Assembly: GCA_943735955.1 (NCBI GenBank)
Contig: OX030957.1
Coordinates: 5,958,301 to 6,022,300 of the forward strand
Source: Piscicola geometra
Taxonomy: Eukaryota > Annelida > Clitellata > Hirudinida > Piscicolidae
Direction: 5' to 3'
DNA length: 64,000 nt
Part shown: positions 30,501 through 42,199 of the stretch, piece by piece
Layout: every line of letters starts with the position of its first letter
How positions within the stretch are numbered: position 1 is the stretch's first letter
The notes under the pieces: generated by a model
Database searches by the model: none
Told to the model about the DNA's origin: nothing
What the model saw: only the letters and a program-made list of their open reading frames with translations
Program-made: the position numbers and the translations under genes

Positions 30501-33109
30501 TTAAATATTTACAATAAATCTTTGATTATATGAAATTGGTATGGAAAATATATTTCAAAATCGAAAACAGTTTTTTAATAAAAACATGATTTTAAATTAT
30601 TCAGCTCTCGTTTATTTTTCTCTATAATTTCCCTCGTCTAATAAATATTTGGTGAGCTTTTCAAAATAATTGTTTTAAATTAGTTTTTAAACAACTTTTT
30701 ACAAACTTTAATTAATTTGTATAAAAAAACTCTATTTGAAGTAGAATTTCTTTCATGATGAAGTCTTTTCAAGTGCTGGAAAAGGTTCCTTGGGTACGCA
30801 AAACTCGATCACGCGAGGACGTTTTGAAGAGACAATCAGGCCTTGAAGAATTCCCATAACCAAAATAAAGCAATTTATACTTAAAAAATTGCTCACAATA
30901 TTTACATAGTATGGAAAAAACTTGTAATACATAGTGCGTATGTACTTCAGAAATGTATTTTTAAGGCATATTATCACGAGATAGGCTTTAATTGCAAAAC
31001 ATAAAACCTCATCAACTTTTTTGTTACAATTTCCCTTAGAAACACAACTTTAGTTTATATAATATGCATTCAATTTGAAAAAAGAATTTGAGCAATTAAA
31101 TTGGCCAAACCATAATTTAAAGAAATGTTATATGAGTATAGCAAAGGCTCATCAGTGTTGTAGACAAAATTCATTCATAATATGCATATCATGCCAACTA
31201 AAAAAAAGTTTTAAGTGAACTATTTAAACAATTTTAACAATTTAGATGAATTTTTGTTCTATTGATTATTTTTATATGAAAGTTTTATTTATGAGAGACT
31301 GAAGTTTTTGCATTTGAGGGTTCAAGCATACAGAGAACTACTACATTTCGAGTGATTCATCTTCTGCAAGCGGAAGCGACGTCGAATTATGATTGAAGAC
31401 AGTGACAATTGTGTTTAAGAAAGTTAGTAGAATTTTTTTATTTTTAGAAAACTGTGTACACTAATTTTTTCGATTTTGCTATGAATTTTAACTAAATCTA
31501 AATTCAATATTACAGTTATTTATTTTTCTATAATTATATTTTTCCCTAAAAAAATTTTTTATTGATAATATGACTAATTTAATTGAATTTATATTAGTCA
31601 TAATTTTGAAATTCAGTTTTGAGTATTATTGTTGTTCGCGGTATTCATCACCATAAACACTCCAGTTTTGAATATTTATATCAGAACTAGAAGCCCAAAA
31701 ACAATTATCGTTTCGAAAAGTGATGGCGCCTGAACAGTATGAGTGTCCACAAAATCTTCTTTTTCCTAGTGTTCACAATGCTTTGCTTTTGCTCAAAATG
31801 TTAAATTAAATGCTTCTGAAAAGAGCTTTAAAATTGACAAAATGTTAGAGGACTTAAGCTGGCTTAGATGGCCATTTGAGAGATGCTGCATCATTTTAGA
31901 GGGGGTTAGTCGAAGGGGGGTGGAGAGGGTCTTGGGAAAAAAAGATCAAATAGAAGAAGTTGAATCCACAAATATATTTTTCAAGAATAGATTGTTTAAA
32001 AAAGTGAAATAATGAAGAAATGACTTTTAAAATACTTAAGAAAGATTTAACACGAAAATATGAGATAAAGAATTCTTCGAAGCCAGAAAACTATGAATAA
32101 AGCTATAAAAAACAATGATTTTTTGTTTACAAAATTAAATCTATGAAAACAAAAGTTATAGTCTTTTGATAGCTTTTGAATGTCCACCCCACCAACGTTG
32201 TCTTAGCATCTGGTAAATCCTTCTTTAATTTCCTTAAATCCTTGTAACACCCTCGAAGGACAATTTTAATTTTCCATAATCTCTTCATTACGTAATTTGG
32301 AGTGCATTTCAAGCATTAAAACTCTTTTCATTGCGTGTCTTCGGCACATTAAGGAATACGTAGTTATGTCAAGTGACATTTATTGTGAAATATTAAATTA
32401 AACAATATTTAACACTTTATTTTTTCTTCAATATTTATGAAATGTTTTTTTAATTTAAAAAAAAAGATTAAAATTCTCTTTCGAAATCCTCTTAGAAAAT
32501 CCATACAAGGTTTTTTTCTTTTTTTATAAAAAAAATAATAAAAGCTTTTAGGCAGGAAACCTAATTCAGAGGACAACAGAGGAATTAGAGGAGACTCTTA
32601 GAACTTGTTTATACGTTATGCTTAAATGAGTCTAGTAAGAAGTTTCTAAAGTTTCTGGGAGGATTGGAGTCTCAAAAGAAAGAAAAAATATTTTTAATAT
32701 ACAAAAATAAAATAAAACTATTTCCAAGTATGATTAATCTTACAATTCAACTTAATCATTGTTAGGTAGATATTTTATCGTAATTCTTTTAAGTCTGTTG
32801 AAAACTCCAATAAAGATGCAACTAGGAGGAAACGTTATGAGATTAAGCCGTAATTGCTGGCTGATCGACTTGTTTACTCCTCTTGCAAGTCGTTCAGAAA
32901 ACTAATTTACTTTAAAAGACTTATTTATTACCTTAATTATTCAAATCCTTTTTTTTCTCTTCGAAATCCTTTTCATTAATTAATTCAATTCAAAGATTAT
33001 TCTTGTATTTAAAAAAGCATAAATGAGCGCTCTTGAATTATATACATTTATTTGATTGATTGATTGAAATTCTTGGAAACCCACTGGTTACGACTACAAC
33101 ATCTACACA
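21514..33109. other. 11.6-kb gene desert
   Basis: No exon, RNA gene or clear mobile element was recognised on either strand. Most of it is very AT-rich with homopolymer runs. Less AT-rich patches at about 26940-28480, 28900-29030 and 29880-30110 contain CACACA- and CAACAC-like degenerate repeats, but their frames are short and show no recognisable domain. Repeated fragments resembling catctta(a/g)gcaact occur between 23430 and 24480. Confidence 0.5.
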
Positions 33110-33119
33110 GTGTATTAAA

Positions 33120-33716
33120 TACAATGTATCAATGATACATTGTATCATAGTGATACATATTATCATAGTGATACATATTATCATAGTGATACATTGTATC
33201 ATAGTGATACAATGTATCATAGTGATAAATTGTATCATAGTGATAAATTGTATCATAGTGATACATTGTATCATAGTGATACATTGTATCATAGTGATAC
33301 ATTGTATCATAGTGATACATTGTATCATAGTGATACATTGTATCATAGTGATACATTGTATCATAGTGATACATTGTATCATAGTGATACATTGTATCAT
33401 AGTGATAAATTGTATCATAGTGATAAATTGTATCATAGTGATACATTGTATCATAGTGATACATTGTACCATAGTGATACATTGTATCATAGTGATACAT
33501 TGTATCATAGTGATACATTGTATCATAGTGATACATTGTATCATAGTGATACATTGTATCATAGTGATACATTGTATCATAGTGATACATTGTATCATAG
33601 TGATACATTGTATCATAGTGATACATTGTATCATAGTGATACATTGTATCATAGTGATACATTGTATCATAGTGATACATTGTATCATAGTGATACATTG
33701 TATCATAGTGATACAT
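33120..33716. repeat. 18-bp palindromic satellite, about 33 units
   Basis: Tandem copies of tgtatcatagtgatacat. Each unit contains tgtatca and its reverse complement tgataca around a TAG spacer. Variants (aaattg for acattg, and a gtacc unit) are few and occur as neighbouring pairs. Four frames are open for about 200 codons because 18 is a multiple of 3; these are not genes. Confidence 0.97.
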
Positions 33717-34105
33717 TTAAATAAATACTTAAATAAATGATCGTTCGATGCGAGCAGTTCTCAGCAGCAAAATGACGTCACAATTATGTCATAAGCACAT
33801 GGGAAATAAATTTCCATTATTTTTAAAATTGGAAAAAAATTAAGTTTATGAGAGTTGTTTCTTAGCGTTGAAGACAAGCCAAGAAAAAATAGATAAACGT
33901 AAAAATCAAAGCTAGATAGTTGAACATAGTTTGTTGAATAGTTTATTAAAACGATGTTCGAAAAGCCTAATGAAATTAAATTAAGGAAATATTTATACTT
34001 GGAATATTTACTCTCATAACCGTATAGATGTTTCCCAATCTTGCATTCCACTTCAGGCGTTCCCGGGCCAAAGAGCTTCATTAATCAGTCTATTCAAGTC
34101 TCCAA

Positions 34106-37100
34106 ATGGAATCATTATCATCATCATTCTCAACATCATCATCAACACCTTCCTCATTTTTATTATCATCTTCATCATTTTCAAAAACAACCTCGTCTCC
34201 CTCATTTCAAGCCCAAGCATTATCAATCTCCCCACTCTCTTTTCCCCCATCATCGTCGTCGACTCCACCCCCGTCGTCATTACCACTCACTCCACTCTTT
34301 CCAGCATTTCACCACCACGAAAGCATCACATTCCCAATCCAACTAAGCATCCACCTTCTCATTTTTCTCACCAACCTCTTTCCCTTGTTGGCACACCTAC
34401 GGAGGAGAAAGAGAACTTTTGAGAGTGTAGCAAATGACGAACAATGTAAAGAAAGCGGTTACAGTGCCATCTTCAAGGGAGGAAGCTTCAAAAAAAAGCT
34501 TTTACGAATTGAAAAATCCAAGAAAGTGAAGTCATTGTTCGATCGACTGTTGAGTTTGCAAGCAGGCCCGAAAGCGAATGAAAGTTGCGATGAAGAAGAA
34601 AAAAAGATTGAGAAGAAGGTTGAAACGTTGAGCAGGGCTGTGACGACGACCGCTGTTTTGATGATGTCCACTGACAGCATCACCTCCCTCCTCTCTTCCA
34701 TCTTCCTCATCCATCCCTCCAAGTGCACAGCCCACAAAACCACCACAGCCATCACCTTGCCCCTCAACTCCCTCCTAGTCTGTCTCTTCAATTGTATGGC
34801 GTTGTCTGTATGTTTCCTCTCTCTTCCCCGCAGCGACCACAGGGAAAGTTGTCTTGGGAGACTTCAAGCACCCTTGTGTGCTTTTGTAAAGCGTGTCAAA
34901 AATGTTATACTGAGCACTGCGTTTGCGATCAAAAAGAATTTTAAGAATAAAAAACAAGAAAAAAAGAAAGAGCTCCTCAGAGTTGGCAATGCAAAAGTTA
35001 TTAGAGAGCCCAGAGTTTTGAAGGGCGGAGATGATAATGATGCCTGTATTGGTGGAGATGGTGGTGGTGGAATGAGGCATATCAGGATCGGAGGCAACAC
35101 CGTTGAGAGGAATAGAGAGAAGAATGGGGAGATTAGGGGAGAAGATGGGGATTCTCGTGGTTTTGATAATGATGCTGGTGATGTTGATAATGATTTTAGA
35201 AGTGTTGATGATGAATCTGGTAGGGTTGATGATGATGGTGGTGGCATTTATAATGAGGCTGGAAGTGTTGATAATGATGCTGGTGGTGTTGATGATGATG
35301 CTGATGGCGTTGATAATGGCGGAAGGAGGCTTAGAAGGGGGATTGAAGATTGCGACATTAAAGTGCAGACCATTTGTTATTGTGTAAAAGGATTAAAAAA
35401 GATCTACAATAATGAAGGAAATAATACAAACAATGGCAATAAAAAATTCAGGATAAAAAGTGTTCCAAGTCGTGAAAAAGAAAATAGGAATAAGCCAATT
35501 TGTGCGCATGGTAACGACAAAAGCGTCCAGACGAGTGTTGCTGGCAATAAAGGCAGCATGGAGTCTCCTGCCGCCACCACTTGCACAAGCGTCCCTGCCA
35601 CCACAGCTGCCACTGTCGATAAAAGACCGAACAAAAAGTATTTAATGACTCCTATCATCTCTTCAACAGGTTTCCTTGCTCTACTCGCACTCTCTGTCTA
35701 CTTTTCCACCTCAGCTCGCCAAAACCTCCCCACCCGCCTCCATAAGCCCACGTGCTTCCCTGACATTTTCACTGAACTACAAGCCACCAGATACGCATTG
35801 AAAAAAGCTTTCTACGTTGTTAACAATGAAAACGTCTATCTTAAAAATAGCAAGATTGAAAAAGGTTACTTTAACGCGCGGATTTACGACGCGAAGAATG
35901 GTGGAAGCTATGGCATGGTCTGTGTGGCGGCTAACCTGGCTGCTTTTTTGAGTCTTTTCGTGCATTTGTTTGTTTTAATCAAAGGCTTCTTAGTGAAGAG
36001 AAAAGATGGATGTGATTCCGAGAAAGCTCTTCAAATGAATTGCGCGGATGATGAGCAAGCAGACGCTCGTGGTGGGGCAAGGAATCCCAGTCGAATAATG
36101 AAACCACGAAGTGAAAAAAAGAAAAATAATGTTTACGCAGAAAAAAGCAAAACGAGTGTCGAAAAAGAAGTTTTGAAATGCAATGGAAGTAGCCGGCAGC
36201 CTGGAAGGAGCAGGAGGCTGGTGGAGAGGTACAAACTCAAGTATGGAATAATTGACCGAAGAAGCCTTCGAACGGAAATAAAATACACAAATGGTGGTTT
36301 TGTTAGTAGCACTGGTTGTGAGGGTGATGCTGATAGTAGTACTATTAAAGATCATAATGGCGCTGATACTAGTAATAGTAGTTGCAGCAAATTAAATAAA
36401 TATATTAGTGGTCGTGGTGTGAGGAATGCATGTTTGAATGGGGGAATGAGGCACGCCGCTGTTGATGCCGTTCGAGATAGGAACAATGAAAGATGCAAGC
36501 ATATTTGCCGCAGTAATAACGGAGATAGAGGATTGAGTCATTGTTCTAAGGCTCAGGGTGATCATGATGATGATGAAGAAGAGGAAGATGAAAATTATGT
36601 TTGTAGGAATGATGAGGAAGATGGCGGAAGTCGAAGTGCTGATGATGATGTTTCGAGTTTGTACACTGTGATCGATATGCGAGTTGACTCAGTTGAGAAT
36701 GTGGAAGGTGATAAGCCTGCAAGTGAAGTTGTTTTAAAGGTAAACAATAATAATGATAACAACCACCAATATCATCAGACAATAGGTATCGTCAGCAATA
36801 AAAAGAATAAAAACAATAATTATGAAAAAAATGAAAAGAAAAACAAAGAAAGAATGAAAAACCAATTTTTGTCGAATGCTTTCAATCGGACGAGTTACAA
36901 TTTCATGCTCACACACAAAAATCATCATTTTGCAAACAAGAAAAACAAAGACAAAGAAAACTTCATCTACTTTAACAAACCAAAACTGAAACAACTTTCC
37001 AAATTAAGTTACTCAAACCACAACCACTCTAACAACGAAACTCTCAACCACAATTACTTTAATACAAACACCTCCAATAACAACACTGGCAACAATAACG

Positions 37101-37108
37101 TCACTCTT

Positions 37109-37154
<46 letters not shown>

Positions 37155-39746
37155 CTCACAACCAGCCCCACATAGTCCGTCCACTTGCACCACACTTGAC
37201 TCCTTGCCTCTCTTCCTTCCCTCACATCGCAGTCATCGTCTTCTCCTGCATCCATCTCATTTTCTGGACTCCTGCCTTGGTCCGCTTTTTTGTTTGTCTT
37301 TTACTATCATGTGTGCTAGCCTACCGTCGCTTTCTGAAATTCTTTGATTTATTTGTTTGTAGAAATGTTCTGTAATCAATCTCATTTCTTCTTTAGTGTC
37401 TTTTGTTGATTAGTGTTATTTTCTATTTATGTATTCAAAGTTTTTCGGTTGGCTATTTCTTTATTACAGAAAGAATGACTAGAGTCGCATTTCTTCATCA
37501 TTCTCACTTTGTAATAATTATGATCATTAAAAACTAATACTCTTCTTCAGCATCATCATCATTACCATCATTTTCTCCTTTAGTTTAATAGGTTTATCAC
37601 GTCGCTTTGAATAAAAATTCGAATTTATTCAAATCTACTTTTTTTAATTTAGAAAAATTCAAATTAACTTAAATCGCTTCTTCGCTCTGTGATTAAACCT
37701 GTTAAGTTCTTTTTAAAAGCAAGTTTAATGGCCGCATATTCATAAGCTCAACTGCCCAATAAACCAAACACGCACACGAACCTACAAAACTCACAATCGT
37801 CAAACAATTGAAGGCTGTTGAAGATGACTTTTTTTAAACATTAAATTTATTCTTTAGTGAATTTTAAAAAAAGAAGAATAACCCCAATTATTAAAAAAAG
37901 AAAAAACCTAATTAAATTTTTAAAAAACGAAATAAATTTTTCGAAATAGGCTAAGTTAATTTGTATTAATGGATTCTTAAACTTTCATGCATTCAATGGT
38001 ATTCAGAATAACTTCACTTCCAGGTGACATCCGTCTCCACGCAGTTCTTCAGGCACTCTGACCCAAAACTTCTTGGAGTGGGAGTGGAGAATGAATGGGT
38101 GGAGGGAGGAGAGAAAAGGATCGATGATGGTTTGGTAGTTAGGAATGAAGACGAGAGTGCAGTGGGTTTGAAAGGGAAGAATGAAGGTGAAACTGAAGAG
38201 GGTGCCTCAAAAGACCAAAAAAATGCTAAAAACTACACTGCAGGAGCCTTTGCTGAAGAAATCGTTGATGATGATGACGATGATGTTGTTGATGATGATT
38301 ATTATGATGATGATGATGATGATACTTTTAACAATGACAATGGTGATGAGAAAATTTTGAAAAATGGAGATGATACTGATGATGATGGTGCGAGTATCAT
38401 GCAAAGATATAAAAGAAATGTAATTAGGAATGAGAATGCAGCCATATTGAATCTGGATGATGACGGAGACTATATAGATGGTTCTTTAGAAAAGAAGAAG
38501 GAAGGTGGTGGAAGAGAGGGTGATGAAGGTGGTGGAAGAGAGGGTGATGAAGGTGGTGGAAGAGAGGGTGATGAAGGTGGTAGAAGAGAGGGTGATGAAG
38601 GTGGTGAAAGAGAGGGTGATGAAGGTGGTGATAAAGGTGGTGGAAGAGAAGGTGATGAAGGTGGTGGAAGAGATGGTGATGAAGGTGGAGGAAGAGAAGG
38701 TGATGAAGGTGGTGGAAGAGATGGTGATAAAGGTGGTGAAAGAGATGGTGATGAAGGTGGTGATAAAGGTGGTGAAAGAGATGGTGATGAAGGTGGTGAT
38801 AAAGGTGGTGGAAGAGAAGGGGAAGGTGGTGGTGGAAGAGAGGGTGATGAAGGTGGTGGAAATGGTGAAAAAGATGTGAATGAAAAAGGTGGGGGGAAAC
38901 ATACTAAAAAAGATTTTGATGGAAACGATGTTGGAGATGATGATAAAAAAGATATTGAAAACGGTGGGGGAAAAGGAGATGATGTTGGACGTTTCAAAGA
39001 CGATGGTGAAGAAAGTGGTGGCAGAATGAAAGATGTTTCAAACGAGGCTGTTGAAACTAGCATCGATTATTACAAGTATGAGAAAAAATCGAACACGGAA
39101 GACCATGAAGCAGGAGTCCTTGATGATGATGGCCAAGATGAGTATGAAGAGGAAGAGCGTGATGATGAAAATTCCGACGATAATGAAAACGAAGAAAGTG
39201 ACAATGAAGCGGAATACGAGTTACAGCGCTTGAGGGATGGAGTGGATGAGTGGAGGGATAGAGTGGATGAGTGGAGGGAGTGGGGTGAGGCGCTGTGGTT
39301 GGTGGCTAAACTTTCTTCCGTCCTGCATCCACTCATCTTCACTCTCTTCATCAACGAACTGAGGCTTGGAGCTTATGAAACTCTGCTCAGCATCTCGAGA
39401 TGTGCTATCGGATGTCCTGATAATGATGATGAAGAAGAGGATGATGATGAGAATGAGGATGATGATGGTGAGGATGATGATGATGAAGACGAGAGTGATG
39501 AAAAGAAAAAGAAGTTTAAGCAATGTTTTAATCATGATGAATCATGTTGCGGTGAGCTATTTCTATTTGATTTTTTCCCGTTTTTCTACTTCAAATTTTC
39601 TATCAATTCATCAATCAATAATTGAGTCGTCATTTTCACCGTTTTCATCATCTCCTCCATCCCTCCCAGCAGTTCATTCCGGCAATTCTACAGAGTTTAA
39701 TACTTCGGTTTATTTAATCAGTCATGCCGGCTTTGTTCTCAAGTGA
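34106..39746 (+). CDS. Putative giant, divergent class A GPCR-like seven-helix protein (3 exons)
   Basis: I do not recognise an orthologue. The proposed exons are 34106-37354 (end uncertain; 37312 is an alternative, both phase 0), 38024-39551 (acceptor ttccag, donor gtgagc) and 39670-39746, giving about 1,617 residues. Seven hydrophobic segments can be seen: about 75-97 (followed by RRRKR), 178-202 (with Asp190 in STDS), 213-240, 515-535, 606-630, 1040-1068 and 1505-1527. Helix 6 has FSCIHLIFWTPALVRFF, like the W-x-P switch of class A GPCRs. Helix 7 reads LSSVLHPLIFTLF then INELR, like NPxxY plus helix 8 with His for Asn and Phe for Tyr. No clear DRY motif follows helix 3. The loops are huge: about 275 residues between segments 3 and 4, 410 between 5 and 6, and about 435 between 6 and 7. 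They are rich in Asp, Asn, Gly, Lys and Ser. The C-tail is acidic and contains a CC pair. The seven-helix reading and the exon joins are inference; the individual long frames are seen directly. Confidence 0.5.
38503..38860 (+). repeat. 24-bp coding minisatellite in the GPCR-like gene
   Basis: About 14 tandem units encoding eight-residue repeats of the type GGGREGDE, with D/E and K substitutions, inside the acidic loop between the proposed helices 6 and 7. The reading frame is kept throughout. Confidence 0.9.
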
Positions 39747-41679
39747 TTGAGCAAGCACTCAATCCGTGAATGCTCATGCCTAGAACATGCGTCTCCTCCA
39801 CGCTCCACTAAACTCGACTATTTGTATTAACAAATTCAATGATCAATCAAAAACTTCAAATGCGATCTTCAAATGCTCTAATTAAAAATTTTCTGATTGG
39901 AAAGCCTACTTCACTCGCTTCTGATTCGCCAAGCATCCATTCGCCAAGCTGAGCAATCCATGAAGTCAAGTTTTTAAGCACAGCATCAACTACCCCCTCT
40001 CACAAATACCAACCAGCCAATGACCAAATTATGTGTAAGAAACAACACACAAAGAAACCAGTTCGAGTTACTTCTAGGCAACCATCAAATCCTTGGTCCG
40101 ACCAAAGCGTACATCAAGCCCACGTCAACGAAACACAGTATCACCTCACTACTTGCATCTTACGAGACCTCAATTGTTAGTAGGCAAGTGCCGAATTATG
40201 AAGGAGTGGCATTGAATGGTACGTTGGTGAACAGATGGCTGTTTGATGTATTCTTGGGAGTTGCTTTTGCTGACAGTGTCATAATGCCTGACTCAAGGAT
40301 CTTAGCGTAACATGGGTGACCCCTGATAGATTATTTTCATATATGAAATGTCATTTACTTACTACAATTTGTACTCAAGAGTTTGCAAGACAGAAAAGAA
40401 AGTGACATAATTGTATTTTAAGTATTTTTCGACTTAGATTTACGTCATTTGAATGTCTAAAAACGTTACGAAAAAGAACTTTTATTTTACTCACACGTTT
40501 AGAAAATCTTGCACGTTAAGTCTTAACGTTTTAAACTAAAGAATAAAAATGTTTTACAAACCTGAAAATTTTAAAATTGATCCATTGATTCTTGAAATTC
40601 CGTTTTTCCTGGCCATTTATGCGTGTTATGAGACGTCAACATGGGCTCATGTTTGTTTTTGTGGTTCTTTCTTTCGAAAGATGGTTCCAGTCCTCTCCTT
40701 GCTAAACAATATACCATGGCAGGAATTGAACTCACGACGTTCGAAGTAACGAGTCGGCGTCTTAACCATTACACCATCGCCGTTCACACGAAACTCAATA
40801 ATGCAAATAAATCGACTTCGATCATTTAATGTAGCATGAAGATACTGGCGACAATGAAGTTAGATCCAACAACTTTTACATATAAAAAATCGAATTTCAA
40901 ACTAGGTGTATTATGTACTAATTAATAAATACTTTTTTATAATATCTTGTAATAAATATGGAACAGCCGCTAACATTTGTCGAGAGAATTAGCAAAAGCT
41001 TGCAAGATTTCGGAATAAAACTATCAAAGCCATCACATTCTGAATAGTCATAAAAATATAGAATTCTTTTGAATTTGTAAAAAGTTTACATCAAAATTTT
41101 GGTTACATTTCAAATCACACAAAATTGGTTAAAAGACGTTAAGACATCCAGTTTAAATTTAAATGGGATAGAGAGTAGCAAATAGTGTACACTAAAAACA
41201 TCGAAAAAGTATAAAACGGCAATCTTAGGCGCAAAGAATCTCGTTCCAGACTAAATGTTTAAAAACTAATGCAAATCTGACTGCACCAAACGTACGGTAG
41301 AATTGCACTGAGAAGATTTAAGGAATATATATAATCCATTTCGAATATATTTGATTAAATACTTGTGGCATTTTAGTAGTAAATAGGATTAAATATCAAA
41401 TGAAGAGATGGGTTCATGAAAAAAAGCATATTTCCTTTGGATTCGCTAAAGGTGACAGCTAGATGAACAGTTGTGTGCTGTGTCTGTTGAGTTTGGAAGC
41501 CTTTTAATAGAAAAGAAGCAGAATAAATAGATGAGATTTGAATGCAAAAAAGAAAAAATTTATGATTAGTTTTCATCAGAATGCAAAAGAAAGAACTGGT
41601 GGGTACAAAGTTGTTTCAGTTGTCACTTAACCTTAACAAAGAGACTAAATAAACGTATATATGTATTATCACCACTCTA
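39747..41679. other. Gene-free interval with one SINE copy
   Basis: No exon was recognised. A 96-codon frame at 40020-40310 has no recognisable domain. The SINE at 40645-40781 is listed separately. Confidence 0.5.
40645..40781 (-). mobile_element. tRNA-derived SINE, family A, copy 1
   Basis: On the minus strand the head reads GGCGATGGTGTAATGGTTAA, a tRNA-like A-box region, followed by GTGAGTTCAATTCCTGCCA, a B box with one change. The body continues with tagcaa.gagagga and an A-rich tail near 40645. It aligns along its length with 58055-58195. Confidence 0.75.
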
Positions 41680-42190
41680 TCGCCCCTCCATTCACCAACA
41701 AACCCCCCTTCATCCACCACCATATCGTTCCCTCAATCCACAACCATATCGTTCCCTTCATTCACCACCATATCGTTCCCTCAACCCACCACCATATCCA
41801 TCCCTTCATTCACTACCATATCGTTCCCTCAATCCACAACCATATCGTTCCCTTCATTCACCACCATATCGTTCCCTCAACCCACCACCATATCCATCCC
41901 TTCATCCACCACCATATCGTTCCCTCAATCCACAACCATATCGTTCCCTTCATTCACCACCATATCGTTCCCTCAACCCACCACCATATCCATCCCTTCA
42001 TTCACTACCATATCGTTCCCTCAATCCACCACCATATCCATCCCTTCATTCACCACCATATCGTTCCCTCAATCCACCACCATATCCATCCCTTCATCCA
42101 CCACCATATCGTTCCCTCAATCCACCACCATATCCATCCCTTCATCCACCACCATATCGTTCCCTCAATCCACCACCATATCCTCCCCTG
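41680..42190. repeat. 24-bp minisatellite with 96-bp higher-order structure
   Basis: About 21 units of 24 bp based on ccaccatatcgttccctcaa-type sequence. In the left part four unit types recur in fixed order, giving three 96-bp super-units. The right part alternates two types in 48-bp super-units. It ends 10 bp short of the NCKIPSD stop codon. Confidence 0.93.
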
Positions 42191-42199
42191 CCCACTCCA

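Noticed and set aside
33120..33716. CRISPR-like array
   Set aside because: The 18-bp units are contiguous without variable spacers, and the genome is eukaryotic.
33038..33740. Four long overlapping frames of about 200 codons on both strands
   Set aside because: They are translations of the 18-bp satellite. The unit length is a multiple of 3 and lacks stops in several frames, so openness carries no coding information.
40020..40310. A 96-codon frame downstream of the GPCR-like gene
   Set aside because: The sequence looks somewhat protein-like, but it has no recognisable family and no join to a neighbour. Not supported.
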